This document shows positions 1 to 8,798 of a stretch of 64,000 nucleotides of DNA, piece by piece; position 1 is the first letter of the stretch; each line of letters begins with the position of its first letter. Under the pieces are notes generated by a model. It was given only the letters and a program-made list of their open reading frames with translations, did no database searches and had not been told where the DNA came from. Both the position numbers and the translations under genes were made by a program. The DNA is from an uncultured Litoreibacter sp. (GTDB lineage: Bacteria; Pseudomonadota; Alphaproteobacteria; Rhodobacterales; Rhodobacteraceae). Location of the stretch: contig CANLUY010000001.1 of the NCBI GenBank assembly GCA_947494435.1, positions 310,001-374,000 of the forward strand, read 5' to 3'.

Positions 1-154
1 GTTGGTGCCGGGCATGGTGTTGACCCTTGAGCCCGGTTTAGAGACTGTGCCGGGCAAGATGATGGTACATGAAGAAAACATAGTGATTACGGAGACGGGT
101 GCCGCATATCTGAGCACGCCTGCGGCGGAAGAGATCATGGAAATCGGCGCATGA
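1..154 (+). CDS. M24-family metallopeptidase, C-terminal end (partial)
   Basis: The first 154 bases read in frame 2 as the last 50 or so residues of a protein ending in EEIMEIGA. The piece MVLTLEPGLETVPGKMM, followed by HEENIVITETGAAYLS, is the characteristic C-terminal strand of pitta-bread (M24) enzymes such as aminopeptidase P, creatinase and ectoine hydrolase. The two glutamates (LEPG and HEEN) are the usual late metal ligands. The gene begins outside the window. It overlaps the next start codon by ATGA, so the two are co-transcribed. Which M24 substrate class applies cannot be decided from this fragment; pairing with a racemase-like partner resembles amino-acid or ectoine catabolic pairs. 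Confidence 0.8.
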   Translation, partial: LVPGMVLTLEPGLETVPGKMMVHEENIVITETGAAYLSTPAAEEIMEIGA

Positions 155-891
155 GCGCCCTGCCCTACACGCTTGAGCCGCTGCAGCGCAAAACCATCGG
201 GCTGATCGTGTTGCAATCTGATGAGACGATTGAGCAAGAATTCCGCAGCGTGATGCCGCAATCGGTCAACCTGCATATCAGCCGCGTTCCAAGCGGTTTG
301 GAGGTGACCCGCGACAGCCTACAATCTATGCGCGATCACTTGCCAGCGGCAGCAGGTTTGCTGCCGCAGACGTTGCAATTTGATGCAATCGGGTATGGCT
401 GCACATCGGGAACGGCGCAAATTGGTGTCGATGAGATCGCGGCGCAAGTGCACGCTGGGGCCAAAACGCATCATGTCAGCGAACCGGTCTCTGCATTGCT
501 GGCCGCATGTCGGACCCTGGCCCTGAAGAGATTGGCGATCTTGTCCCCCTACCTCGAAGATGTCTCGCAGCATTTGCGCAACGTCTTGGCGACGCAGGGT
601 GTTGAGACGCCGGTCTTTGGCTCCTTCGAAGAAGCGGAAGAACAGAAAGTGGTGCGTATTGATGGTGCGTCCATAAAAGCAGGGGCTGTTGAGCTTGCGC
701 AGAGCGATCAAATCGACGGGATTTTCCTGTCTTGCACCAATCTGCGGACCTTTGATGTGATTGCAGAGATTGAAGGCGTGACGGGTCTACCTGTTCTGTC
801 GAGCAATCAGGTTTTGGCGTGGCATTTGAGCCAACTTGCGGGCGTTTCGCTTGATGCACCGCAACTGGGCAAATTAATCGGGAACTCTTAG
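151..891 (+). CDS. Asp/Glu racemase / maleate isomerase-like protein
   Basis: A 246-residue protein of the Asp/Glu racemase superfamily (maleate cis-trans isomerase, arylmalonate decarboxylase, EutA-like). Two cysteine motifs sit at the expected positions: GYGCTSGTAQIG near residue 90 and LSCTNLRTFD near residue 195, matching the paired catalytic cysteines of the fold. The ATG overlaps the stop of the upstream M24 peptidase gene (ATGA), implying translational coupling. Family members racemise amino acids, isomerise maleate, or help degrade ectoine. The other ectoine genes (EutB/EutC/EutE) are not seen here, so the exact substrate is left open. A cytoplasmic enzyme is expected because no signal peptide is visible. 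Confidence 0.75.
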   Translation: MSALPYTLEPLQRKTIGLIVLQSDETIEQEFRSVMPQSVNLHISRVPSGLEVTRDSLQSMRDHLPAAAGLLPQTLQFDAIGYGCTSGTAQIGVDEIAAQVHAGAKTHHVSEPVSALLAACRTLALKRLAILSPYLEDVSQHLRNVLATQGVETPVFGSFEEAEEQKVVRIDGASIKAGAVELAQSDQIDGIFLSCTNLRTFDVIAEIEGVTGLPVLSSNQVLAWHLSQLAGVSLDAPQLGKLIGNS

Positions 892-1056
892 CGCCCGCCA
901 AGCGTTCGCCAACGCGGTATACTATAACAGGATCGTGCGCGCTGTGGTGTGTCATCGCGTTGAGAACCCCGGGCGTATGTGTCAAACCAAGGATGTCGCC
1001 TCTGTGTTGGTCCGCAGATCTGCAGCTCGTCTTTTGCCAGAAGGCTCGTAACGTCA

Positions 1057-2844
1057 ATGAACCGTGTCTTTCTCCTTTGTGTGTCACTGCTGCTGAGCGC
1101 ATCGCCAGCGACGGCATTCGAGTTGCGGTTTTCGAGCGCATCAGCCTCTAAAGAATTAAACCAATCGCTGCGCGCTGCGTCCTTGACCGCGCCTTTGGCT
1201 GGTAAGGCCAACACTGATCCGCAGGACGTACTGGCAGCGGCGCAGGCAGATTACGCGCGCTTGGTTGGGGCGCTTTATGAGGAAGGCTACTACGCGCCTG
1301 TCGTGACGATTGCCGTAGATGGGCGCGAGGCGGCTGGTATCTCTCCGCTGGCGAGATTGGGAAGCGTGAGAACGGTACAAATTCGGGTCAATCCCGGCCC
1401 GCAATTTCGCTTTGGCGCGGCACAAGTGACGCCGCTCGCACGAGGTACAGAGGTGCCGGATGACTTTTCCCGTGGCGCCATCGCGCGCACGGGAACGATA
1501 CGCGCTGCGGTGGACGCAAGTGTGGAGGCTTGGCGCGAAATTGGTCATGCGAAGGCCAATGTGGCAGGTCAGGAGTTGACGGCAAAACACCCAAGCAGAG
1601 TTCTTGACGCGAAGGTCCGACTGGACCCCGGCCCAAGGCTGACATTCGGCGAGCTTATTATTTCCGGCAACAGCGCCGTGCGGACAGAGCGTATTCGCGA
1701 CATTGCGGGTCTACCATCCGGTCAAGTGTTTGATCCTGACGAGGTTAGAAAAGCCAGTACGCGGTTACGGCGTACGGGGGCTTTCAAGGTCGCAGCGCTG
1801 AGCGAGGCGGAAGCGATCGGGCCGAATGACACGCTTGATATCAACGCGCAATTTGTCGAGCAAAAGCCGCGTCGCTTTGGGTTTGGCATTGAGTTCTCAA
1901 CCGATGAGGGCTTGGGGCTGTCCGGATTTTGGCTGCACCGCAATCTGTTTGGCGGTGCTGAGCGATTGCGCCTGAGCGGAGAGATCGACGGTATCGGTGG
2001 GCGCACGGGCGGTGAAGACTTCACCTTCGGCGCGCGCTTCACGCGCCCCGCGACGTTTAACGAAGATACCGATTTCTATGCGGAGGCCGAAGTTGAAAGC
2101 CTGAATGAAGAGAATTTCAGCACGGACCGCGTGAGCTTTGAGGCTGGCATAATTCGCTATGCCTCCGACAAGCGTACCTATACGTTCGGTCTTGGGGTGC
2201 GCCATGCCAAGACACAGGATGCAATCAGCGCGCGGGATTACACGATTGTCTACGGCACCGCTTCTGCCGAATTTGACTATCGCGACAACAAGTTGGATGC
2301 GACGGACGGGTATTATGCGCTGGCCAGCCTGACACCGTTTGGCGCGATTGAAGGCACTGAAAGCGGTTTGCGGACATATCTGGATTTGCGTGGCTACAAA
2401 AGTGTTGGTGCGGAGAAGAAGTTTACCTTTGCGTTGCGCGGCCAGCTTGGCTCTGTCTTCGGACCTTCTGTTGCGCGTGCCCCGACGGATTACCTGTTCT
2501 ACTCGGGCGGCGGCGGCACAGTGCGAGGCCATAATTTTCAGGCGCTTGGCGTCGATCTCGGCGGCGGTCAGAGCATCGGCGGGCGGTCTTTTCTTGGGTT
2601 GTCTGCAGAGCTGCGTGTGAAAGCCCGCGACAAGCTGAGCGTCGTGGGGTTTGCCGATGCGGGCTATATCGGGCGCGAGGCGTTTCCCAACGGACAAGAC
2701 GGCAATTGGCATACCGGTGCGGGCCTTGGCATCAGATATGATACTGGCATCGGCCCCGTTCGGGTGGATGTCGCCGTTCCTGTCTCCGGTCCGGGCGATA
2801 CGTCGGGGTTTGAACTGTATATCGGCATCGGGCAGGCGTTTTAG
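1057..2844 (+). CDS. tamA: TamA: BamA/TamA-family outer membrane protein
   Basis: A 595-residue outer-membrane component of the translocation and assembly module. The chosen ATG gives MNRVFLLCVSLLLSASPATA, a clean signal peptide cleaved before FELRF; an upstream in-frame ATG at 979 would put 26 extra residues before it. POTRA-like repeats occupy about residues 30-270, and a 16-stranded barrel follows to the C-terminus with the VRGH motif (GGGGTVRGHNFQ) that corresponds to VRGF of Omp85 proteins. tamB starts directly after the stop codon, as is usual. A TATACT hexamer at 918-923 could be a -10 element, though no good -35 is obvious. Expected role: insertion of beta-barrel proteins and phospholipid transport with TamB. 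Confidence 0.93.
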   Translation: MNRVFLLCVSLLLSASPATAFELRFSSASASKELNQSLRAASLTAPLAGKANTDPQDVLAAAQADYARLVGALYEEGYYAPVVTIAVDGREAAGISPLARLGSVRTVQIRVNPGPQFRFGAAQVTPLARGTEVPDDFSRGAIARTGTIRAAVDASVEAWREIGHAKANVAGQELTAKHPSRVLDAKVRLDPGPRLTFGELIISGNSAVRTERIRDIAGLPSGQVFDPDEVRKASTRLRRTGAFKVAALSEAEAIGPNDTLDINAQFVEQKPRRFGFGIEFSTDEGLGLSGFWLHRNLFGGAERLRLSGEIDGIGGRTGGEDFTFGARFTRPATFNEDTDFYAEAEVESLNEENFSTDRVSFEAGIIRYASDKRTYTFGLGVRHAKTQDAISARDYTIVYGTASAEFDYRDNKLDATDGYYALASLTPFGAIEGTESGLRTYLDLRGYKSVGAEKKFTFALRGQLGSVFGPSVARAPTDYLFYSGGGGTVRGHNFQALGVDLGGGQSIGGRSFLGLSAELRVKARDKLSVVGFADAGYIGREAFPNGQDGNWHTGAGLGIRYDTGIGPVRVDVAVPVSGPGDTSGFELYIGIGQAF

Positions 2845-5800
2845 ATGTCGCGTGTCCTGATCTTTGTGATGGCCTTGTTGCTGCCCTCTGCCCTTGCGGC
2901 GCAGGAGGAAGACAAGGGGTTCGTCACCAACTTCCTCGAAGAAAACCTTGGCGGCGAAGGCCGCACTGTGTCGATCCTTGGGTTTGCGGGCGCGTTGAGC
3001 AGTCGAGCCACTGTGGATCGCATCATCATTTCCGATGACGAGGGTGTCTGGCTGACGATGGAGGATGTGGGCCTTCAATGGAACCGCTCTGCCTTGTTGC
3101 GGGGGCGAGTGCAAATTCGCGAACTATCCGCTGCAAGCATTTCACTAGAACGTCTGCCTGTCGCACCGGAAAGCGAACTGCCCCCTGCTGAAGCGTCTGG
3201 GTTTTCGCTGCCGGAGCTGCCTGTCTCCATCTCCGTTGACGCGCTGAATATCGGTGCTGTGACCTTGGGTGCGCCGGTTTTGGGTGAGGCTGCGACGGTG
3301 GCCATCGCAGGCTCTGCGCAGTTGGGCGATGGTGAAGGGGCCATGTTGCTGAATGCGCAGCGGGTCGATGGCAAAGTCGGTGTTTTCGATGTCGAGGGGC
3401 GGTTTGTCAGTGGCACGGAAGCGGTCGAGCTGAAGCTCAATCTGAGTGAGGGCCCTGCGGGGATTGTCGCGCGTTTGCTCGACTTGCCCGGTCAGCCAAG
3501 TCTGTCGCTGACCCTTGGTGGCACAGGGACATTGAACGATCTGACGACGGATATCGCCTTGCTGACAGACGGGGATCCGCGGCTGGAGGGGCAAATCGGT
3601 CTGAAAGCCGAAGAGGCTACAACAGCGGGTCCGGGTGTGAGCCGCCGGTTTACGGCTGATCTGGGCGGCGATGTCACAACGCTGTTCGCGCCGCAATACC
3701 GACCCTTCTTTGGCGACAACGTGCGATTGACTGTTGGTGGCGTGCGCGCTGGGGATGGCGCGCTAGATATTGAAAGTCTTGATCTGAGCACGGATGCATT
3801 GCGCTTAAATGGCGCTGTCGCGCTGAACCGTGATCTTTGGCCGGTGGTTCTTGACGTCGAAGGCGAGTTGGCCGCGCAGAATGGTGCGCCGGTTCTGCTG
3901 CCCCTGTCCGGCCCTGAAACCTATGTGAGTGCTGCAAATTTCCGACTGGATTATGACCAAAGCGACGGCGAGCAGTGGTCGGGACAGTTCGATCTGAACG
4001 GGTTGGACCGTGAGGGATTGCAGATTGCTCGAACACAACTGACGGCGAATGGTATTCTGGACGGGGATGTTAATGCGATCGGAAAAGTCTCCGCTGGATT
4101 GAGGCTGGCAACCGAGGGTCTGGATTTCGGGGATGACGGGCTGAACGCCGCCATCGGGGCAACGCTCACAGGTGCGTTGAACGTTTTGTATGTCGAAGGG
4201 CAGCCGCTGAAACTCAGCCGGCTTGATGTTTCTGGCGCGGACTACTCCGTGACCGGTGACGCGGAGGTTGGTGATCTGGACAGCGGATTTGAGACGACCT
4301 TCGATGTAGGGCTCGAGGCGCAGAACCTCGGGCGGTTTTCTGAGCTTGCGGGGCAGTCGCTTGGTGGTGAAACCTCCGCTCAACTGAAGGGCACGGCTGA
4401 TCTGGGTGGGGCTTTTGACGTCCGCCTGAGCGGGACAGGGACGGCTTTGAGTGTCGGGCAACCCCCAGCGGACGCTGTTTTAGCAGGTATCACGCGGCTG
4501 AGCGGGCGGGCGATCCGCAATGAGGTTGGCTTGCGGATCGAACAGCTTGATCTGCGCAACGAGCAGGTCAGCCTGACCGGTGCCGCGTTCATAACGTCTG
4601 AACAAATCAATGCAGAACTGGACGTAGCGCTTGTGGATGCGGGGCTGGTCGCGGAAGGGATCGAAGGGCCCGTGCGCGTGTCTGGCACAGCAGTGCAAAG
4701 TGAAGACGGGCTGAACGTCGATGTCGCGGGAACAGGTCCCTATGACGCCGCGGTTACAGCTGTGGGGCTTGTTACTGGACCGGACGCCGAAGTGGCTTTC
4801 ACGGCGAAACTGCCCGATATTAAGCCTATTGTGCCGCAATATAGCGGCGCCGTTGCGGTCGAGGGGACTGCATCGCAGTCGGCGGATGGCTGGCTTTTGG
4901 ACAGCACCATGACCGGCCCGTATCAGCTGACTGCGCTCGTCAATGGTCGGGTCACAGGGGCAGACGCGCCGGATGTCCGCTTCGGTGCGCGCTTGCCCGA
5001 TATCAATCCGCTCGTCCCGCAATATCGAGGCGCGGTGCGGGTCAGCGGGACGGCCAAACAACGCAGTGACGGGCTTCAAATTGCGACAACGCTTGAGGGT
5101 CCCTACGGTCTTCGCGCGGCGGTTGAAGGTCGTGCCACGGGAGAGAACGCGCCAGATGTCGAATTTGCAGCGAGCCTGCCAGATGTTGCGCCGCTGGCAC
5201 CACAGCTTCGCGGGCCGCTAAACGTCAACGGCACGGCACGCATGGACGGAGAGGCGCTGCGGGTCGCGACCAGTGCCACTGGTCCTTATGGGTCGACGGC
5301 AAACGTGTCAGGCACACTGACCGGAGGAAGTCCGAATGTGCAATTCTCCGCTAGATTGCCAAACATCGCACCACTGGTGGGACAACTGAGCGGACCGCTA
5401 AGTGTCGATGGCACGGCACGTCAGCAAGGCACGAACTGGTTTGTGGACACAGCCGTTCAGGGGCCTGCAGGCACGGCGGCTGACGTCGTTGGCCGTGTCG
5501 GGAGCGATGGTCAACTGGGGTTGAACGTGGCAGGTAACGCTCCGCTCCTTTTGGCAAATCCGTTCATCGCGCCCCGGAATGTGCAAGGACAGGCGCAGTT
5601 TGATCTTCGGGTGAACGGCCCGGCTGCCCTTGGGTCGGTCTCTGGCCAGATTGCGGTGCAAGGAGGTCGTCTGTCCGCGCCCACGTTGCGCGCGGCGTTG
5701 ACCGATCTGAGTGCTAATGTTGGCATCTCAGGTGGTCGGGCCCAAATTGATCTAACGAGTTCCGTTTCCAGCGGCGGTACGCTGGCCGTGCGCGGTCCGG

Positions 5801-6807
5801 TCACCTTGGCGGGGGCGTATCCTGCTAATCTGAGTATCGACTTGAACGCCATAAACGTGGTGGATCCGTCGCTTTACCGGACCACGCTTGACGGACAGCT
5901 GCAAGTGAACGGCAACCTGACGGGTGGTGCGCGGATCGCAGGACGGATTGATGTGGGAGAGACACGGATTTCGGTGCCTTCCAGCGGCGTCGGCGGTTTC
6001 TCCATCATTCCGCAAATCACCCATGTCGGCGCGTCGACTGCGGTGCGGAACACGCAGCGGCGGGCCGGATTGCTTGGACAAACCAGTGGACCTGCGTCTG
6101 GGCCATCCGTCAGCTATCCGCTGGACATTACGATTGCGGCGCCCGCACGTATTTTTGTTCGCGGACGCGGGTTAGATGCTGAGCTTGGCGGCAATCTGCG
6201 TCTGACAGGGACGACAGCCAACCTGATCTCGGCCGGTCGGTTTGAACTAATCCGTGGCCGCTTGGACCTGCTTGAGAAACGCTTCGTCCTTGATGAAGGC
6301 AGCATCCAACTGCAAGGCAGCTTGGAGCCATCCTTACGGTTTGTGGCAACGACGAACACGGAACAAGGCACTGCCAGCGTCATTATTGAAGGCCCCGCCT
6401 CGGAGCCGCAGGTGCGGTTCGTGTCATCACCTGAAGCGCCAGAAGATGAGGTGTTGGCGCAAATTTTCTTCGGGCGCGACGCCACCCAGCTTTCGGCGTT
6501 TCAAGCATTGCAATTGGCCAGCGCCGTTGCGACCTTGGCGGGAAATGGCGGCGAGGGGATTGTTTCCAAACTGCGGAAAGGGTTTGATCTTGATGATCTC
6601 GATATCTCTACCGATGCGGAAGGCCAAACGGCGCTGACCGCGGGGAAATACATTTCCGACAACGTTTACACGGATGTCACGGTGGGCGGCGCGGACGGCG
6701 CTGAAGCGTCAATCAATGTGGATCTGACCCCGTCGATCACGGTACGTGGTGGTGCAACAGCGCGAGGCGACACATCGGTAGGCATTTACTTCGAAAAAGA
6801 CTATTGA
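2845..6807 (+). CDS. tamB: TamB: translocation/assembly module inner-membrane protein (DUF490)
   Basis: A 1320-residue partner of TamA. Residues 1-19 form an N-terminal signal or anchor (MSRVLIFVMALLLPSALAAQ). The long middle is predicted beta-taco repeats, including five tandem units of about 60 residues between residues 611 and 910. The C-terminal DUF490/TamB domain (about 970-1320) ends in IYFEKDY, as expected for contact with the TamA barrel. The ATG abuts the tamA stop codon with no gap. TamB spans the periplasm and is known to take part in outer-membrane protein assembly and anterograde lipid transport. Length is within the family range (about 1000-1500). The stop is followed by a short gap and the promoter of the next operon. 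Confidence 0.93.
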   Translation: MSRVLIFVMALLLPSALAAQEEDKGFVTNFLEENLGGEGRTVSILGFAGALSSRATVDRIIISDDEGVWLTMEDVGLQWNRSALLRGRVQIRELSAASISLERLPVAPESELPPAEASGFSLPELPVSISVDALNIGAVTLGAPVLGEAATVAIAGSAQLGDGEGAMLLNAQRVDGKVGVFDVEGRFVSGTEAVELKLNLSEGPAGIVARLLDLPGQPSLSLTLGGTGTLNDLTTDIALLTDGDPRLEGQIGLKAEEATTAGPGVSRRFTADLGGDVTTLFAPQYRPFFGDNVRLTVGGVRAGDGALDIESLDLSTDALRLNGAVALNRDLWPVVLDVEGELAAQNGAPVLLPLSGPETYVSAANFRLDYDQSDGEQWSGQFDLNGLDREGLQIARTQLTANGILDGDVNAIGKVSAGLRLATEGLDFGDDGLNAAIGATLTGALNVLYVEGQPLKLSRLDVSGADYSVTGDAEVGDLDSGFETTFDVGLEAQNLGRFSELAGQSLGGETSAQLKGTADLGGAFDVRLSGTGTALSVGQPPADAVLAGITRLSGRAIRNEVGLRIEQLDLRNEQVSLTGAAFITSEQINAELDVALVDAGLVAEGIEGPVRVSGTAVQSEDGLNVDVAGTGPYDAAVTAVGLVTGPDAEVAFTAKLPDIKPIVPQYSGAVAVEGTASQSADGWLLDSTMTGPYQLTALVNGRVTGADAPDVRFGARLPDINPLVPQYRGAVRVSGTAKQRSDGLQIATTLEGPYGLRAAVEGRATGENAPDVEFAASLPDVAPLAPQLRGPLNVNGTARMDGEALRVATSATGPYGSTANVSGTLTGGSPNVQFSARLPNIAPLVGQLSGPLSVDGTARQQGTNWFVDTAVQGPAGTAADVVGRVGSDGQLGLNVAGNAPLLLANPFIAPRNVQGQAQFDLRVNGPAALGSVSGQIAVQGGRLSAPTLRAALTDLSANVGISGGRAQIDLTSSVSSGGTLAVRGPVTLAGAYPANLSIDLNAINVVDPSLYRTTLDGQLQVNGNLTGGARIAGRIDVGETRISVPSSGVGGFSIIPQITHVGASTAVRNTQRRAGLLGQTSGPASGPSVSYPLDITIAAPARIFVRGRGLDAELGGNLRLTGTTANLISAGRFELIRGRLDLLEKRFVLDEGSIQLQGSLEPSLRFVATTNTEQGTASVIIEGPASEPQVRFVSSPEAPEDEVLAQIFFGRDATQLSAFQALQLASAVATLAGNGGEGIVSKLRKGFDLDDLDISTDAEGQTALTAGKYISDNVYTDVTVGGADGAEASINVDLTPSITVRGGATARGDTSVGIYFEKDY
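4675..5580 (+). repeat. Five tandem ~60-codon repeats inside tamB
   Basis: Five consecutive units begin at residues 611, 671, 732, 793 and 853 of TamB. Each starts with a V-x-GTA type strand, continues with a GPY (or GPA) turn about 20 residues later, then a V-x-F-x-A-x-LP-(D/N)-I-x-P-L-x-x-Q segment. The protein pattern is conserved, while the DNA has diverged enough that slippage is not recent. Such units fit the repeating beta strands of the TamB groove. Confidence 0.85.
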
Positions 6808-6860
6808 AATTTTGTTCGAAACAGCGTCGGCCGTCCAGTTTCGGTTTTCCGCCGCCACAT

Positions 6861-6876
6861 TTAATGTATACATTAG
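6861..6876. promoter_or_regulatory. Putative GntR operator 1 (TAATGTATACATTA)
   Basis: A perfect 14-bp palindrome TAATGTATACATTA lies 32 bp before the start of the Gfo/Idh gene. The same palindrome recurs at 12604-12615 within an 18-bp perfect inverted repeat. The core TGTATACA is typical of operators bound by FCD-type GntR regulators, and such a regulator is encoded by the second gene of this operon. Assignment to that regulator is inference. Confidence 0.7.
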
Positions 6877-6907
6877 TGAGATGTTACGTTGCCCGTAGGA
6901 GGCCCCA

Positions 6908-7924
6908 ATGTTGAAGGTTGCATGTGTCGGCGCTGGATATTTCAGCCAATTTCATTTCGACGCGTGGTCACGCGTAGAAGGTGCGGAGATTGTCGGCCTC
7001 ACCAATCGGGAGCGTTCCAAAGCAGAAGCGACAGGCTTGCCGGTGTTTGACGACCTCAAAACCCTCTTGACCGAGACGCGGCCTGACATTCTTGATGTCA
7101 TCGTTTCGCCAGAAGGCCATGTTGACGCGATTGAAACGGCGCTGAACTTTCCGCTGAAGGCCATCGTCTGTCAGAAGCCGTTTTGTACCTCCTTCGCCGA
7201 CGCCCAAGAGATGATCGCACTAGCCGAACAAGCTGGGGTTCCGCTGATTGTGCATGAAAATTTCCGGTTTCAACCTTGGTATCGCTGCGTGGCTGACCAG
7301 ATCGCACAAGGGGCGATTGGCAAACCTTTGCAAGCGACATTCCGGCTGCGTCCCGGCGATGGTCAGGGTGCGGATGCCTATCTTGAACGCCAGCCCTATT
7401 TTCAAAAGATGCCACGCTTGCTGATCCATGAAACGGGTGTGCATTACGTTGATACGTTTCGCTATCTGTTTGGTGACCCCACTGCGGTCTATGCCGATTT
7501 GCGCCGCGTCAATCCGGTGATCGCGGGCGAAGACGCAGGGTTTGTTGTCTTCGATCATCCAGACGGAGTCCGCACGATCTTGGATGGCAACCGGTGTCTT
7601 GATCATGCCGCAGAAAACACGCGGTGCACCATGGGCGAAGGGTTGTTTGAGGGCACAGATGGCAGTTTGGAAATCATGGGCGACGGGTCTGTGCACCTCA
7701 GGGCATTCGGAGAAACCGAAAGTCGAGTGGTGCTGAAAGCAGACACCAGCCCGAATTTCGGTGGCGACTGCACTTACTATTTGATCGCCCATGTGGTTGA
7801 AGCTTTGCGCAGTGGCGCAGCTTTTGAAAATGAAGCGGCGGATTATTTAACGGTTATGAAAGCAGAACACGCGATTTATCTCTCGGCTGAGACCAAAACC
7901 AAGATCGCTCTGAGCACCCTATGA
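6908..7924 (+). CDS. Gfo/Idh/MocA-family oxidoreductase
   Basis: A 338-residue NAD(P)-dependent oxidoreductase. The N-terminal Rossmann fold shows VACVGAGYFSQFHFD at residues 4-18, then the family's EKP-like motif as CQKPF near residue 87, with the catalytic-type sequence LLIHETGVHYVDTFRYLFG near residues 172-190 supplying the usual His. These enzymes oxidise or reduce sugars, inositols and related alcohols. A GGAGG-like ribosome site precedes the ATG, and a palindromic operator lies 32 bp upstream. It overlaps the downstream GntR gene by four bases. The neighbouring importer and CoA-dependent enzymes suggest it acts in the same unknown catabolic pathway. Confidence 0.85.
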   Translation: MLKVACVGAGYFSQFHFDAWSRVEGAEIVGLTNRERSKAEATGLPVFDDLKTLLTETRPDILDVIVSPEGHVDAIETALNFPLKAIVCQKPFCTSFADAQEMIALAEQAGVPLIVHENFRFQPWYRCVADQIAQGAIGKPLQATFRLRPGDGQGADAYLERQPYFQKMPRLLIHETGVHYVDTFRYLFGDPTAVYADLRRVNPVIAGEDAGFVVFDHPDGVRTILDGNRCLDHAAENTRCTMGEGLFEGTDGSLEIMGDGSVHLRAFGETESRVVLKADTSPNFGGDCTYYLIAHVVEALRSGAAFENEAADYLTVMKAEHAIYLSAETKTKIALSTL

Positions 7925-8598
7925 CATCAAACCCGCGTAAATCCCAATCCAGCACGTTGAAGGCTGTCGACGAATTACGCGATCTGATTTTCACTGGTGC
8001 GCTGCGCGCAGGGTCTGACCATCTCGAAAGTGAATTGGCTTTGGCGCTGGGGATGTCGCGCACACCGGTGCGGGAGGCGCTGCTTGTTCTGCAAGGTCAA
8101 GGACTTGTGGATGTGCGTCCGCGCAAGGGGGCGCGGATCAAGCCGATTTCGCCCACGGATATGGCAGAGATTTATGATGTGCTGACGGAGCTGGAATCCC
8201 TTGCCGCTGCGAATGCAGCACGGTCCGCCCCGAAGGAGGCTGATCTTGCCACACTTTCAGAAGCCATCAATGATATGGATCGCGCGCTTCGGGCGAATGA
8301 TCTTGCCCGTTGGGCGGAGGCGGATGAGGCGTTTCATTGTGAATTGGTCCGATTGGGCGGCAATTCCCGTATCAGCCAGATCGTCGCAATGATGTCTGAT
8401 CAGGTGAAACGTGCGCGACTGGCGACGTTGGATATGAGACCTGCGCCCACGCGGTCAAATACGGACCACCGCGATGTGCTGGACGCGATCCGGAAGGGCG
8501 ATGCGGATCAGGCACAACAGATCCACCATGCGCACCGGACGGCTGCAAAAGAGATCCTGATCGACCTGCTTGAAACACATCACCTCAACACGCTTTGA
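7921..8598 (+). CDS. GntR-family regulator with FCD domain
   Basis: A 225-residue transcription factor. The winged helix-turn-helix covers about residues 10-75, with the diagnostic LALALGMSRTPVREALLVLQ. The C-terminal FCD ligand domain (about 85-215) has the His-containing helices ADEAFHCELVRLGGN and HRDVLDAI, which in this family help bind a metal and a carboxylate effector. The start overlaps the upstream stop codon (ATGA). Two TAATGTATACATTA palindromes, before this operon and before the CoA-enzyme operon at 12.6 kb, are the likely binding sites, so the protein probably represses both and itself. The effector is not known; FCD proteins usually sense organic acids. Confidence 0.88.
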   Translation: MTSNPRKSQSSTLKAVDELRDLIFTGALRAGSDHLESELALALGMSRTPVREALLVLQGQGLVDVRPRKGARIKPISPTDMAEIYDVLTELESLAAANAARSAPKEADLATLSEAINDMDRALRANDLARWAEADEAFHCELVRLGGNSRISQIVAMMSDQVKRARLATLDMRPAPTRSNTDHRDVLDAIRKGDADQAQQIHHAHRTAAKEILIDLLETHHLNTL

Positions 8599-8613
8599 CC
8601 TTGCCCGCGCAGG

Positions 8614-8627
8614 GTCTGACGTCAGAC
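8614..8627. promoter_or_regulatory. Palindrome GTCTGACGTCAGAC before ABC transporter genes
   Basis: A perfect 14-bp inverted repeat lies just after the GntR gene, 172 bp before the binding-protein start. It differs from the TAATGTATACATTA site. It could be a second operator, or part of a weak terminator between regulator and transporter; no T-run follows, so an operator is preferred. Confidence 0.35.
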
Positions 8628-8798
8628 ATTGCGCGATAGGCCCAAACACCGCTAACATCCAACGATCAACCTTGGGAGGGGAGGTTTCGGGCACCATGTC
8701 TTGCGCCCAATGCTTTGCGGTATTGGCATGAAGATTTGCCCTGCCACACGCGCCTAGACCCAACAGCACATTGCGAAATACGATAATTGGAGGATGTT

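Noticed and set aside
1897-3114. 405-codon open frame on the minus strand
   Set aside because: It is antisense to tamA and tamB, which have clear domains and signal peptides; high GC makes long antisense frames common here.
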